Positions 52,109-60,964 of a stretch of DNA of 64,000 nucleotides are shown piece after piece. The notes beneath the pieces were generated by a model. The model searched no databases, was not told where the DNA came from, and saw only the letters and a list, made by a program, of their open reading frames with translations. The DNA is from Bradyrhizobium sp. BR 10289. GTDB taxonomy: Bacteria; Pseudomonadota; Alphaproteobacteria; Rhizobiales; Xanthobacteraceae. The position numbers were made by a program, and so were the translations under genes. The stretch spans positions 186,001-250,000 of the forward strand of contig NZ_JACOFR010000003.1 of NCBI RefSeq assembly GCF_019455385.1, in the 5' to 3' direction. Each line of letters opens with the position of its first letter. The first letter of the stretch is position 1.

Positions 52109-53335
52109 ATGATCGCCGTTCGTTGTCAGGTTGTGGCCTTTACGGCCGCCTTCGCGTTGTGCACTGCGGTGGCCAGCCCGGCACTGGCGCAAAAGAAATA
52201 CGACAGCGGCGCGTCCGATACCGAGATCAGAATCGGCAACATCATGCCCTATAGCGGCCCGGCCTCCGCCTATGCCGTGATCGGCAAGACCGAGGAAGCC
52301 TATTTCAACAAGGTCAATGCCGAGGGCGGCATCAACGGCCGCAAGATCAAGTTCATCTCCTATGACGATGCGTATTCGCCGCCGAAGACGGTGGAGCAGG
52401 CGCGGAAGCTGGTCGAGAGCGATGGCGTGCTCCTGATCTTCGGCTCGCTCGGCACCTCCACCAATGGTGCGATCCGCAAATACATGAACGAGAAGAAGGT
52501 GCCGCAATTGTTCGTGGCGAGCGGCGCCTCGAAGTGGAACGACCCGAAGCAATATCCATGGACCATGGGCTGGCAGCCGAGCTACGCCAGCGAGGCGAAG
52601 ATCTACGCCAAGTACATCATGAAGGAGAAGCCGGACGCGAGAATCGGCGTGCTCTACCAGAACGACGATTTCGGCAAGGACTATCTGAAGGGATTGAAGG
52701 ACGGCCTCGGCGCCAAGGCGTCGATGATCGTCATGGAAGACGGCTACGACACCGCCGAGCCCGCGATCGACGAGCACGTCGTCAAGCTGAAGGCCGCCGG
52801 CGCCGACGTCTTCATCAGCATCACCACGCCGAAATTCGCGGCGCAAGCGATCAAGAAGGCGGCCGAGATCAACTGGCATCCGGTCCACATCATCTCCAAC
52901 GTCTCGGCCTCGGTCGGCGGCGTGCTGGAGCCCGCGGGGATCGAGATCTCGCAAGGCATTTTGTCGGCGAGCTACACCAAGGACGGCTCTGACCCGCAAT
53001 GGAATGCCGACGACGGCATGAAGAAATTCTATAACTTCCTCGCGCAGTACGACCCCAAGGCCAACAAGCTCGATGCCGGCGTGGTGTTCGGCTATGCCGC
53101 TGCCCAGACCATGGTGAAGGTGCTGCAGATGTGCGGCGACGACCTCACCCGCGACAACGTCATGAAGCAGGCCGCGAGCTTGAAGGATTTCGAGCCCGAC
53201 ACGCTGCTCCCCGGCATCAAGGTCAACACCGCACCGGACAATTTCGCCCCGATCGAGCAACTCCAGATGATGCGCTTCAAGGGCCGGAAATGGGAGCTGT
53301 TCGGCGACATCATCTCGAGCGAGATAGGACATTGA
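52109..53335 (+). CDS. LIV-type ABC transporter substrate-binding protein, copy 2
   Basis: This 408-residue paralogue of the preceding binding protein has a signal peptide (cleavage after ALAQ near residue 28) and mature opening KKYDSGASDTEIRIGNIMPY. ATG 52109 has CAGGAGAACA directly upstream. It is separated from copy 1 by a terminator, so it must have its own promoter in the 67-base region 52042-52108. It differs from copy 1 at many scattered positions (SYDDAYSPPKTVEQA here against YDDGYSPPKAVEQV), consistent with distinct ligand preference. Confidence 0.93.
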   Translation: MIAVRCQVVAFTAAFALCTAVASPALAQKKYDSGASDTEIRIGNIMPYSGPASAYAVIGKTEEAYFNKVNAEGGINGRKIKFISYDDAYSPPKTVEQARKLVESDGVLLIFGSLGTSTNGAIRKYMNEKKVPQLFVASGASKWNDPKQYPWTMGWQPSYASEAKIYAKYIMKEKPDARIGVLYQNDDFGKDYLKGLKDGLGAKASMIVMEDGYDTAEPAIDEHVVKLKAAGADVFISITTPKFAAQAIKKAAEINWHPVHIISNVSASVGGVLEPAGIEISQGILSASYTKDGSDPQWNADDGMKKFYNFLAQYDPKANKLDAGVVFGYAAAQTMVKVLQMCGDDLTRDNVMKQAASLKDFEPDTLLPGIKVNTAPDNFAPIEQLQMMRFKGRKWELFGDIISSEIGH

Positions 53336-53348
53336 CGAGCGATGACTC

Positions 53349-53441
53349 GTAGGGTGGGCAAAGCGAAGCGTGCCCACGATCTCTATCCGATGGAGACAAA
53401 TCGTGGGCACGGCGCGAAGAGCGCGCCTTTGCCCATCCTAC
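53349..53441. repeat. Palindromic repeat, family F
   Basis: GTAGGGTGGGCAAAGCGAAG and CGCGCCTTTGCCCATCCTAC bound this 93-base inverted repeat; inner arms are CGTGCCCACGA and TCGTGGGCACG. It begins 14 bases after the stop of binding-protein copy 2 and lies between that gene and its terminator. Confidence 0.8.
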
Positions 53442-53549
53442 AAAACTACGAAACCGGGAATTGAGCTCAGTACATTCGTCAATCAAAGGCAGCGCATCTT
53501 CTCGCACTCGCACACGAGACCGCGCTACGTCCTTGACTACTAAAGAAGC

Positions 53550-53580
53550 AGCCCCTGCGACGCCATCGCAGGGGCTTTCT
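53550..53580 (+). terminator. Intrinsic terminator of binding-protein copy 2
   Basis: GCCCCTGCGA (53551-53560) and TCGCAGGGGC (53566-53575) make a perfect 10-bp stem with a 5-base loop, followed by TTTCTG. It is plainly related to the terminators of copies 1 and 3 but stands 215 bases after the stop, with a repeat in between. Confidence 0.85.
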
Positions 53581-53683
53581 GTTGAAGGCACCTGGCAAAT
53601 CGTATTGAATTGCGGTCGCGTCGCCAAAAACAAGCAAGACAAGAAAAGGGACGGACACACACCAAGAAAATAGGGAGATAGGA

Positions 53684-54913
53684 ATGCCCGCTGTCACCGG
53701 CAAGTTTGCGGCCGCGTCACTGGCGCTCGCGCTCATTGCGGCCTCGACCTCCATCGCCTCGGCCCAGAAGAAATACGATACCGGCGCGACCGACACCGAG
53801 ATCAAGATCGGCAACATCATGCCCTACAGCGGACCGGCCTCCGCCTACGGCATCATCGGGCGGACCGAAGCCGCCTATTTCAAGAAGATCAACGACGAAG
53901 GCGGTATCAACGGCCGCAAGATCAACTACATCAGTTATGACGACGCCTATTCGCCGCCGAAGACGGTGGAGCAGGCGCGCAAGCTGGTCGAGAGCGACGA
54001 GGTGCTGTTCATCTTCAACTCGCTCGGCACGCCGCCGAACTCGGCGATCCAGAAATACATGAACTCGAAGAAGGTGCCGCAGCTGTTCGTCGCCACCGGC
54101 GCCACCAAATGGAACGATCCGCAGAACTTCCCATGGACCATGGGCTGGCAGCCCAACTACCAGAGCGAGACGCAGATCTATGCGAAGTGGCTGCTGAAGA
54201 ACAAGCCCGACGCCAGGATCGCCGTTCTCTACCAGAACGACGACTACGGCAAGGATTATCTCAAGGGCCTGAAGGACGGCCTCGGCGCCAAGGCCACCTC
54301 GATGATCGTCATCGAGGAGAGCTATGAGACCTCCGAGCCGACGATCGACAGCCACATCGTCAAGCTGAAATCGACCGGCGCCGACGTGTTCATGAACATC
54401 ACGACGCCGAAATTCGCCGCGCAGGCGATCAAGAAGGTCGCCGAGATCGGCTGGAAGCCGCTGCATTTCCTCAACAACGTCTCGGCCTCGGTCGGCAGCG
54501 TGATGAAGCCCGCCGGCTTCGAGAACGGCAAGGACATCATCTCGGCCGACTATCTCAAGGACGTGTCGGATCCCGCATGGAAGGACGACGCCGGCATGAA
54601 GGAATTTCTCGCCTTCATGACCAAATACTTTCCCGAGGGCGACAAGCTCGACAAGGGTACCATCGTCGGCTACGCCGTGGCGCAGACGCTGGTCCAGGTG
54701 CTGAAGCAATGCGGCGATGATCTCACGCGCGAGAACATCATGAAGCAGGCTGCCAGCCTGAAGAACTTCCGCACCGAGGCGCTGCTGCCGGGCATCCAGA
54801 TCAACACCGGCCCGACCGACTTTGCGCCGATCAGCCAGCTTCAGCTCGAACGGTTCAAGGGCGAGCGCTGGGAACTGTTCGGCGACGTGATCAGCGCCGA
54901 CGCCGGCGGTTAG
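53684..54913 (+). CDS. LIV-type ABC transporter substrate-binding protein, copy 3
   Basis: This 409-residue paralogue has a signal peptide (cleavage after IASAQ near residue 28) and mature opening KKYDTGATDTEIKIGNIMPY, the same as copy 1. The C-terminal region, however, has features shared with copy 2 (for example GDDLTRENIMKQAASLKNF and VAQTLVQVLKQCGDD, against copy 2 AAQTMVKVLQMCGDD). The mixture suggests recombination among copies or staggered duplication. ATG 53684 follows AGGGAGATAGGA. It probably feeds the same LivHM-LivGF channel. Confidence 0.93.
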   Translation: MPAVTGKFAAASLALALIAASTSIASAQKKYDTGATDTEIKIGNIMPYSGPASAYGIIGRTEAAYFKKINDEGGINGRKINYISYDDAYSPPKTVEQARKLVESDEVLFIFNSLGTPPNSAIQKYMNSKKVPQLFVATGATKWNDPQNFPWTMGWQPNYQSETQIYAKWLLKNKPDARIAVLYQNDDYGKDYLKGLKDGLGAKATSMIVIEESYETSEPTIDSHIVKLKSTGADVFMNITTPKFAAQAIKKVAEIGWKPLHFLNNVSASVGSVMKPAGFENGKDIISADYLKDVSDPAWKDDAGMKEFLAFMTKYFPEGDKLDKGTIVGYAVAQTLVQVLKQCGDDLTRENIMKQAASLKNFRTEALLPGIQINTGPTDFAPISQLQLERFKGERWELFGDVISADAGG

Positions 54914-54936
54914 CCACGCGCGCGTCCGCAATAGCG

Positions 54937-54968
54937 AGCCCCCTGCGAGATGATCGCAGGGGGCTTTT
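54937..54968 (+). terminator. Intrinsic terminator of binding-protein copy 3
   Basis: GCCCCCTGCGA (54938-54948) and TCGCAGGGGGC (54954-54964) make an 11-bp stem with loop GATGA, followed by TTTTGC. It lies 24 bases after the stop. Confidence 0.88.
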
Positions 54969-55103
54969 GCTTGCGCGATTATGGTTACGCGATTGCACAA
55001 TCGAATGATGGTAAAGCCTGCTTACGCTTTGGCGCCCGATGCGCTAGGCATGTGACCCGGCGCATGTGCCGCCAGTCTGTTCCGTCTGCCGAAAGTCATC
55101 GTC

Positions 55104-56387
55104 ATGACCGACCGCCGTCCCCTGCTCCGCGCGCTCTACGACGCCGCCGTTGCCGCCGCCCATCCGAGCACGATCCTGGCGCCGCATTTGCGGCCCGTGC
55201 CGAAGGGGCGCGTGATCTGCCTTGCTGCCGGCAAGGGCGCGGGCGCAATGGCCGCGGCCGCCGAGCGGCATTATCTCGACACGCTGAAGCTCGCGCCGGA
55301 GCGCCTCGTCGGCATCGCCACCACCCGCCACGGCTATGGCGTGCCGACACGCCGCATCCGCGTCGTCGAAGCCGGCCATCCCGTGCCAGACGAGGCCGGC
55401 CTCAAGGGCGCCGCCGACACGCTCGCGCTCGCGGGCGAAGCCGGCCCTGACGATCTCCTGCTGGTGTTGCTCACCGGCGGCGGCTCGGCCAACTGGATCG
55501 CGCCGGTGGACGGCATCAGCTTCGCGCAGAAGCAGGCGGTCAACAAGGCGCTGCTGCGTTCGGGCGCGCCGATCGGCGAGATGAATGTCGTGCGCAAGCA
55601 TCTGTCGCGGATCAAGGGTGGCCGTCTGGCCCGCGCCGGCAAAAACGCCGCGGAGATCGTGACGCTCGCGATCTCTGACGTGCCGCATGACGACGCTTCC
55701 GCGATCGCCTCCGGCCCGACGGTGCCCGATCCGACCACGCTGGCCGATGCGCGCGCGATCGTCGCGAAATACAAGCTCGCCATCGACGAGGCCGTGGCCC
55801 GCGCGCTCGACAATCCCGCCAATGAGAGCGCCAAGCCGGGCGAAGCCGCGTTCGCCCGCGCGTCGTTCGAGCTGATCGCGCGTCCGAAACAGTCGCTCGA
55901 CGCCGCGGTGAAGCTCGCCAGGGACTCCGGCTACGAGACCATCGATCTCGGCGCCGATCTCGAGGGCGAGGCCCGCGAGGTCGCAGCCAGCCATGCGAAG
56001 CTGGCGCTGGAGGCGCGCGCGCAAGGCAAGCGCCTCGCGATCCTCTCCGGCGGCGAGCTCACGGTGACCGTGCGCGGCCAGGGGCGTGGCGGCCCCAACC
56101 AGGAATACGCACTGGCGCTGGCTTCGTTGTTGAAGGATACGCCTGACATCTCGGCGCTCGCCGGCGACACCGACGGCGCCGACGGCGGCGCCGGCCATCC
56201 CACCGATCCCGCCGGCGCGCTGATCGATGCTGCGACGTTCGCGAAGATGAAGGCGCTAGGGCTTCAGCCGCAGGCCTATCTGGACAACAACGACGCGACG
56301 AGTTTCTTCGAAGCGACGGGCGATCTGCTCCAGCCCGGCCCGACGCTGACGAATGTGAACGATATCCGCGTGATCCTGGTGGATTGA
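55104..56387 (+). CDS. Glycerate 2-kinase (GckA/TtuD, MOFRL family)
   Basis: This 427-residue protein is of the type-2 glycerate kinase family (DUF4147 plus MOFRL domain). The N-terminal domain has ICLAAGKGAGAMAAAAE near residues 38-54, LLTGGGSANW near 125, and HLSRIKGGRLA near 170. The C-terminal MOFRL domain has GGELTVTVRGQGRGGPNQEYALA near 315-337 and AGDTDGADGGAGHPTDPAGAL near 352. It makes 2-phosphoglycerate from glycerate, linking glyoxylate or tartrate breakdown to glycolysis. It is monocistronic between a terminator and the family G repeat. Confidence 0.93.
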   Translation: MTDRRPLLRALYDAAVAAAHPSTILAPHLRPVPKGRVICLAAGKGAGAMAAAAERHYLDTLKLAPERLVGIATTRHGYGVPTRRIRVVEAGHPVPDEAGLKGAADTLALAGEAGPDDLLLVLLTGGGSANWIAPVDGISFAQKQAVNKALLRSGAPIGEMNVVRKHLSRIKGGRLARAGKNAAEIVTLAISDVPHDDASAIASGPTVPDPTTLADARAIVAKYKLAIDEAVARALDNPANESAKPGEAAFARASFELIARPKQSLDAAVKLARDSGYETIDLGADLEGEAREVAASHAKLALEARAQGKRLAILSGGELTVTVRGQGRGGPNQEYALALASLLKDTPDISALAGDTDGADGGAGHPTDPAGALIDAATFAKMKALGLQPQAYLDNNDATSFFEATGDLLQPGPTLTNVNDIRVILVD

Positions 56388-56408
56388 GAGCGCGGCCCGT
56401 ACTCCGCT

Positions 56409-56509
56409 GTCATTCCCCGCGAAAGCGGGGAATCCAGTACGCCGCGGCCTCTCCGTATCCCACTGACGTCTTTGGAATACTAGATCGCCCGCCTGCGCTG
56501 GCGATGACA
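56409..56509. repeat. Palindromic repeat, family G
   Basis: GTCATTCCCCGCGAAAGCGG at the left contains a hairpin (CCCCGC/GCGGGG), and GCCTGCGCTGGCGATGACA closes it at the right. It fills the gap between convergent glycerate kinase and marR genes. Confidence 0.7.
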
Positions 56510-56517
56510 GCCGGGCC

Positions 56518-57039
56518 TCAAAACTCGTTCGCGATCTTTGACAGCATCTCCAGCAGCGCTTCGCGGTTGGCCTGGCCGAGCAGTTCGTTCAGCCGTGCCT
56601 CGTGCTTGGTCGCGACGAGCTTTTTGGCGCGCGCCAGGACCGCCTTACCCTTGTCGGTCAAGACCAGGATGTGCGAGCGGCGGTCGTTGGTGGAGCGGAT
56701 CCGCGCGCAGAGGTCGCGGCTCTCGAGGTTGTCGAGCAGGGCCACGAAGTTCGGCCTGAGGATGCCGAGGGTGGAGGCGATTTCGGTCTGGTTACGGCCG
56801 GGGTTCTTCTCGACCAGCAGCAGCACCGAGAATTGCGCCGGCGTCAGCTGGAGCGAGGCCATGCAGCGCAGGAAATTCTCGAACACCTTGAGCTGCGCCC
56901 GCTTCAGGACATAGCCGAGCTGTTCGGACAATTCGCCGAGCTGGAGCGCCTCCGGTAGCACCTCGGCTACGTCCTTGCGGCCCTTGGCCGCGTCGCCGGG
57001 TTTTTCAGAGGACTTTTCAGCGGTTTTGGAAACGTTCAT
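56518..57039 (-). CDS. MarR-family transcriptional regulator
   Basis: This 173-residue regulator has a ~35-residue polar N-terminal extension, then the MarR winged helix: LTPAQFSVLLLVEKNPGRNQTEIASTLGILRPNFVALLDNLESRDLCAR (about residues 68-116) and the wing region DRRSHILVLTDKGKAVL. It is divergent from the second LIV-type transporter operon and probably represses it, relieved by an aromatic acid or its CoA ester (inference from the family and from pobA nearby). Confidence 0.92.
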   Translation of the reverse strand: MNVSKTAEKSSEKPGDAAKGRKDVAEVLPEALQLGELSEQLGYVLKRAQLKVFENFLRCMASLQLTPAQFSVLLLVEKNPGRNQTEIASTLGILRPNFVALLDNLESRDLCARIRSTNDRRSHILVLTDKGKAVLARAKKLVATKHEARLNELLGQANREALLEMLSKIANEF

Positions 57040-57113
57040 CGCCTCGTGCTCGTGATCCCGCTAAAATCGGGGCGGGTCGCTCCCCCACTCTTGATGTTAT
57101 GACTTATAATTGT

Positions 57114-57124
57114 TATGGACCATA
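57114..57124. promoter_or_regulatory. Short palindrome in marR / transporter gap
   Basis: TATGGACCATA is an 11-bp palindrome with one central base, in an AT-richer patch (57100-57150) between divergent marR and the second LIV operon. GTTATG is also repeated directly at 57096-57101 and 57112-57117. MarR operators are usually AT-rich palindromes in such positions. Confidence 0.35.
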
Positions 57125-57217
57125 CCAAATATTGCCGTCGTATGACAATGGCTGTGAGCGGACCATCCACCGCAATTGCGGAGACCGGTCCGCAATCTTG
57201 AGGGGGAGCGTCGGGTC

Positions 57218-58258
57218 TTGAACACCACCATCATGCTGTTCCTGGTGCAGGACGGCATCACCAATGGCGCGATCTACGCGCTGCTCGGCCTGGCGCTGGT
57301 GCTGGTGTTCGCCGTCACCCGCGTCATCCTCATTCCCCAGGGCGAATTCGTCACCTACGGCGCGCTGACCTATGCCTCGCTCGCCGCCGGCCAGATGCCG
57401 GGCACGGCCAAGCTGGCGCTGGCGCTCGGCATCGGCGCCTTCGCCTTCGATCTGTTCGTGGCGCGCAAGTCGCTGCATGGCCGCCTGATCCTGCGCAGCG
57501 TCCTCACCAATGTCGTGCTGCCGGGCATCGTGCTGGCGCTGACGATTTACTTCGCCGCCCAGAAGCCGCCGGTCGCGATCTGCATCGCGCTGTCGCTGGT
57601 GATCGTGGCGATGATCGGCCTCTATCTCTACCGCGTCGCGTTCCAGCCGCTGGCGCACACCTCGGTGCTGGTGCTGCTGATCGCCTCGGTCGGCGTGCAT
57701 CTCGCGCTCCAGGGTCTCGGCCTCTTGTTCTTCGGCGCCGAAGGCCAGCGCGGACCCGCGGTGCTGTCGGGCGCATTCACCGCCGGCGCGCTGCGCTTCA
57801 CCGGGCAGAGCATCACCGTCTATGCCATCACCATCGCCTTCATCGTCGGCCTCTGGCTGTTCTTCGGGCTGACGCTGTACGGCAAGGCGCTGCGCGCGAC
57901 CGCCGTGAACCGGCTCGGGGCGCGGCTCGCCGGCATCCGCACCACGCTGTCCGGCCAGATCGCTTTCCTGCTGGCCTCCGTGATCGGGGCGCTGTCGGGC
58001 ATCATGATCGTGCCGATCACGACGCTCTATTACGATTCAGGCTTCCTGATCGGCCTGAAGGGCTTTGTTGCCGCCATCATCGGCGGACTCGTCAGCTATC
58101 CCCTCACGGCGATCGCGGCGCTGTTCGTCGGGATCGTCGAGGCGTTCTCGTCCTTCTATGCCTCCAACTACAAGGAGGTGATCGTCTTCATGCTGCTGAT
58201 CCCCGTGCTGCTGCTGCGCTCGCTCGCCGCGCCCGCCGTCGAAGAAGAGAAGGACTGA
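57218..58258 (+). CDS. LIV-type ABC transporter permease (LivH family), second system
   Basis: This 346-residue permease begins with TTG at 57218, which has AGGGGGAG at 57201-57208 as ribosome binding site; an in-frame ATG at 57233 is possible. Sequence hallmarks are LVQDGITNGAIYALLGLALVLVFAVTRVILIPQGEFVTYGA (residues 8-48, with the permease-specific PQGEF) and the loop KALRATAVNRLGARLAGIR. It is longer than the first LivH (292 residues). The fused permease-ATPase gene follows after 7 bases. Confidence 0.9.
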   Translation: MNTTIMLFLVQDGITNGAIYALLGLALVLVFAVTRVILIPQGEFVTYGALTYASLAAGQMPGTAKLALALGIGAFAFDLFVARKSLHGRLILRSVLTNVVLPGIVLALTIYFAAQKPPVAICIALSLVIVAMIGLYLYRVAFQPLAHTSVLVLLIASVGVHLALQGLGLLFFGAEGQRGPAVLSGAFTAGALRFTGQSITVYAITIAFIVGLWLFFGLTLYGKALRATAVNRLGARLAGIRTTLSGQIAFLLASVIGALSGIMIVPITTLYYDSGFLIGLKGFVAAIIGGLVSYPLTAIAALFVGIVEAFSSFYASNYKEVIVFMLLIPVLLLRSLAAPAVEEEKD

Positions 58259-58265
58259 GGCGAAG

Positions 58266-60035
58266 ATGCAGAGCCGGCTTCCCATCCTCGTCTTCGCAGC
58301 TCTCATGGCGGCGATCCCGCATCTGCCTGGCATGCCGCCGTTCTGGATCGTGCTGCTCGACAATATCGGCCTCGCCGCGCTGGTCGCGATGGGCCTCGTG
58401 CTGCTGACCGGCGTCGGCGGCCTGACCTCGTTCGGCCAGGCCGCCTTTGTCGGCTTCGGCGCCTACACCACGGCGGTGCTGACGACGGCCTATGGCCTGT
58501 CGCCGTGGCTGACCTTGCCGTTATCGCTGCTGGTCAGCGGATTGCTGGCGGTGCTGCTCGGCCTCGTCACCGTCCGCCTCTCCGGCCACTATTTGCCGCT
58601 CGGCACGCTCGCCTGGGGGCTCGGGCTGTTCTATCTCTTCAGCAAGCTGGAATTCTTGGGAAGAAACGACGGCATCTCGGCGATCCCGCCGCTGTCGATT
58701 GGGTCCTTCAAGATGCTCTCGCCCGGCTCGATCTATTACGCGATCTGGGTCGCGGTGATCCTCTCGGCCCTGCTGACGATGAACTTGCTGGACTCCCGCA
58801 CCGGCCGCGCCATCCGTGCACTGCGCCGCGGCCATGTCGCCGCCGAAGCCTTCGGTGTGCACACCCCGCGCGCAAAACTGCTGGTGTTCATTCACGCCGC
58901 CGTGCTCGCCGGCCTTTCAGGGTGGCTCTACGCGCATCTTCAGCGCGCGGTGAACCCGACGCCGTTCGGCGCGCAGGCGGGCATCGAATATCTCTTCATC
59001 GCCGTGGTCGGCGGCGCGGGCTATGTCTGGGGCGGCGTGCTCGGCGCTGCCATCGTCGTGGTGCTGAAAGAGGTGCTGCAGAGCTATCTGCCACTGATCC
59101 TGCCCGGCTCCGGCCAGGTCGAGACCATCGTGTTCGGCATCATGCTGGTGGCCCTGCTGCAGCTCGCGCCCGGCGGCCTCTGGCCCTGGCTGATCTCGTT
59201 CCTGCCCGAGCGGACCGGCGGCAGGAAGCCGGATACGTCCTTGAAGCTGGAGCAGCGCACCCGCTCGCCCGTTCAATCCGGCGTCCTGCTCCAGGTGGAG
59301 AAAGCGCGAAAACAGTTCGGCGGCGTGGTCGCGGTCAACAACGTCTCTTTCGACGTCCAGGCCAGGGAGATCGTCGCGCTGATCGGACCGAACGGCGCCG
59401 GCAAGAGCACCACCTTCAACCTGATCACCGGCGTGCTGTCGGCAACCTCAGGCTCGATTTCCGTGCTCGGCAAGAAGGTCGACAACGCGCCGCCGCAGGA
59501 GATCGTCAAGCTCGGCATCAGCAGGACCTTTCAGCACGTGAAGCTGGTACCTGACATGACGGTTTTGGAGAATGTCGCGATCGGCGCGCATCTGCGCGGC
59601 CATTCCGGACCGATTTCCTCGATGTTGCGGCTGGACCGTGCCGACGAGGCGAAGTTGCTCGCGGAAGCCGCCCGGCAGATCGAGCGCGTCGGCCTTGCCG
59701 ACCAGATGCACCAGCTCGCAGGCTCGCTCTCGCTCGGCCAGCAGCGCATCGTCGAGATCGCGCGTGCGCTATGTGTCGACCCCATGCTGCTGCTGCTCGA
59801 CGAGCCGGCCGCGGGCCTGCGCCACATGGAGAAGCAGCGGCTCGCAACACTGCTGCGCGAGTTGCGCGACGGCGGCATGAGCGTGCTCCTGGTCGAGCAC
59901 GACATGGGCTTCGTGATGAACCTCGCCGACCGCATCGTGGTGCTCGATTTCGGCACCAAGATCGCGGAAGGCACGCCCGCCACGATCAAGACCAATCCCG
60001 AAGTGATCAAGGCCTATCTCGGAGTGGCGGCATGA
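58266..60035 (+). CDS. Fused LIV-type permease and ATP-binding protein (LivM-LivG)
   Basis: This 589-residue protein joins a LivM permease (about residues 1-310; [23 protein letters not shown] near 50 and [20 protein letters not shown] near 180) to a LivG-type ATPase (about 340-589; Walker [14 protein letters not shown] near 377, signature [16 protein letters not shown] near 488, Walker [16 protein letters not shown]). A charged linker (about 315-338) separates them. Fusion of these partners is known in some aromatic-acid LIV-type transporters. It overlaps the next gene by 4 bases. Confidence 0.93.
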   Translation: MQSRLPILVFAALMAAIPHLPGMPPFWIVLLDNIGLAALVAMGLVLLTGVGGLTSFGQAAFVGFGAYTTAVLTTAYGLSPWLTLPLSLLVSGLLAVLLGLVTVRLSGHYLPLGTLAWGLGLFYLFSKLEFLGRNDGISAIPPLSIGSFKMLSPGSIYYAIWVAVILSALLTMNLLDSRTGRAIRALRRGHVAAEAFGVHTPRAKLLVFIHAAVLAGLSGWLYAHLQRAVNPTPFGAQAGIEYLFIAVVGGAGYVWGGVLGAAIVVVLKEVLQSYLPLILPGSGQVETIVFGIMLVALLQLAPGGLWPWLISFLPERTGGRKPDTSLKLEQRTRSPVQSGVLLQVEKARKQFGGVVAVNNVSFDVQAREIVALIGPNGAGKSTTFNLITGVLSATSGSISVLGKKVDNAPPQEIVKLGISRTFQHVKLVPDMTVLENVAIGAHLRGHSGPISSMLRLDRADEAKLLAEAARQIERVGLADQMHQLAGSLSLGQQRIVEIARALCVDPMLLLLDEPAAGLRHMEKQRLATLLRELRDGGMSVLLVEHDMGFVMNLADRIVVLDFGTKIAEGTPATIKTNPEVIKAYLGVAA

Positions 60036-60763
60036 ACACGCTGTTGTCCGTCACCGACGCCCATGTCGCCTATGGCAAGGTGGAAGCGGTGCGCTCGGTC
60101 TCGCTCGAGGTCGGCGCCGACCAGATTGTCACCATCGTCGGCGCCAACGGCGCCGGCAAGACCACGCTCTTGTCAGCCATCATGGGCATTTTGCCCCTGA
60201 AGGGCCGCGTCGCCTTCGCCGGCCAGGATCTCGCCCGGCTCGATATCGAGGACCGCGTCGCGATGGGGCTCGGTCTCGTGCCGGAGCACCGCGAATTGTT
60301 CGTGACCATGAATGTCGAGGACAATCTCGAGCTCGGCGCATTCCGCATCGAGCGCAGCAGAGCCAAGGCCTCGATGGAGAAGATCTACGCGCTTTTTCCG
60401 CGGCTGAAGGAGCGCCGCAAGCAGCTCGCCGGCACGCTCTCCGGCGGCGAGCAGCAGATGCTCGCGATGGGACGCGCGCTGATGGGCAAGCCGAAGCTGC
60501 TGATGCTGGACGAGCCGAGCCTCGGCCTCGCCCCGATCATCGTCGCCGACATCTTCCGCATCGTCACCGAGCTGCGCGCCAGCGGCGTCTCGGTGCTGCT
60601 GGTCGAGCAGAACGCGCAGGCCGCGCTGAAGATCGCCGACCAGGCCTATGTGATGGAGCTCGGCGAGTTCGTGCTGAGCGGCAAGGCGAGCGAGATCGCG
60701 GCGAATGAGCGGGTCGCGGCGAGCTATCTCGGATTTCAGCATGAAGGCGCGAGTGTGATCTGA
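60032..60763 (+). CDS. LIV-type ABC transporter ATP-binding protein (LivF family), second system
   Basis: This 243-residue ATPase has Walker A GANGAGKTTLLSAI near residues 36-49, signature LSGGEQQMLAMGRALM and Walker B LMLDEPSLGLAP. It starts at 60032 in an ATGA overlap with the fusion gene. No binding-protein gene follows; instead a family B repeat and an unrelated minus-strand gene do, so the receptor for this system must be encoded elsewhere. Confidence 0.92.
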   Translation: MNTLLSVTDAHVAYGKVEAVRSVSLEVGADQIVTIVGANGAGKTTLLSAIMGILPLKGRVAFAGQDLARLDIEDRVAMGLGLVPEHRELFVTMNVEDNLELGAFRIERSRAKASMEKIYALFPRLKERRKQLAGTLSGGEQQMLAMGRALMGKPKLLMLDEPSLGLAPIIVADIFRIVTELRASGVSVLLVEQNAQAALKIADQAYVMELGEFVLSGKASEIAANERVAASYLGFQHEGASVI

Positions 60764-60799
60764 TTCCGCGACTGCAGACGCCACGACGGCATCTCCTTT

Positions 60800-60943
60800 C
60801 CTTCTCCCCTTGTGGGAGAAGGTGGCGCGAAGCGCCGGATGAGGGGTTCTTTCCACTTACGACAGTATTCGTGAGGAGAGAACCCCTCACCCGGATTCGA
60901 TGCTTCGCATCGAATCCACCCTCTCCCACAAGTGGAGAGGGTC
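60800..60943. repeat. Palindromic repeat, family B, copy 4
   Basis: CCTTCTCCCCTTGTGGGAGA, GGCGCGAAGCGCC and GATGAGGGGTTC on the left are mirrored by GAACCCCTCACCCGGATTCG, a GATGCTTCGCATC hairpin, and CCCTCTCCCACAAGTGGAGA on the right. It lies between convergent genes. Confidence 0.8.
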
Positions 60944-60964
60944 GACCGATTGCGCGGATCGAAA

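Larger units (their letters stand above)
53336..53683. other. Gap between binding-protein copies 2 and 3
   Basis: This 348-base stretch has no supported gene. It holds the family F repeat (53349-53441), a terminator (53550-53580), and the presumed promoter and ribosome binding site (AGGGAGATAGGA) of copy 3. A 70-codon open frame crossing the terminator has no recognisable features. Confidence 0.6.

Noticed and set aside
53461..53673. 70-codon plus-strand frame before binding-protein copy 3
   Set aside because: It crosses the clear terminator stem of copy 2 and has no recognisable features.
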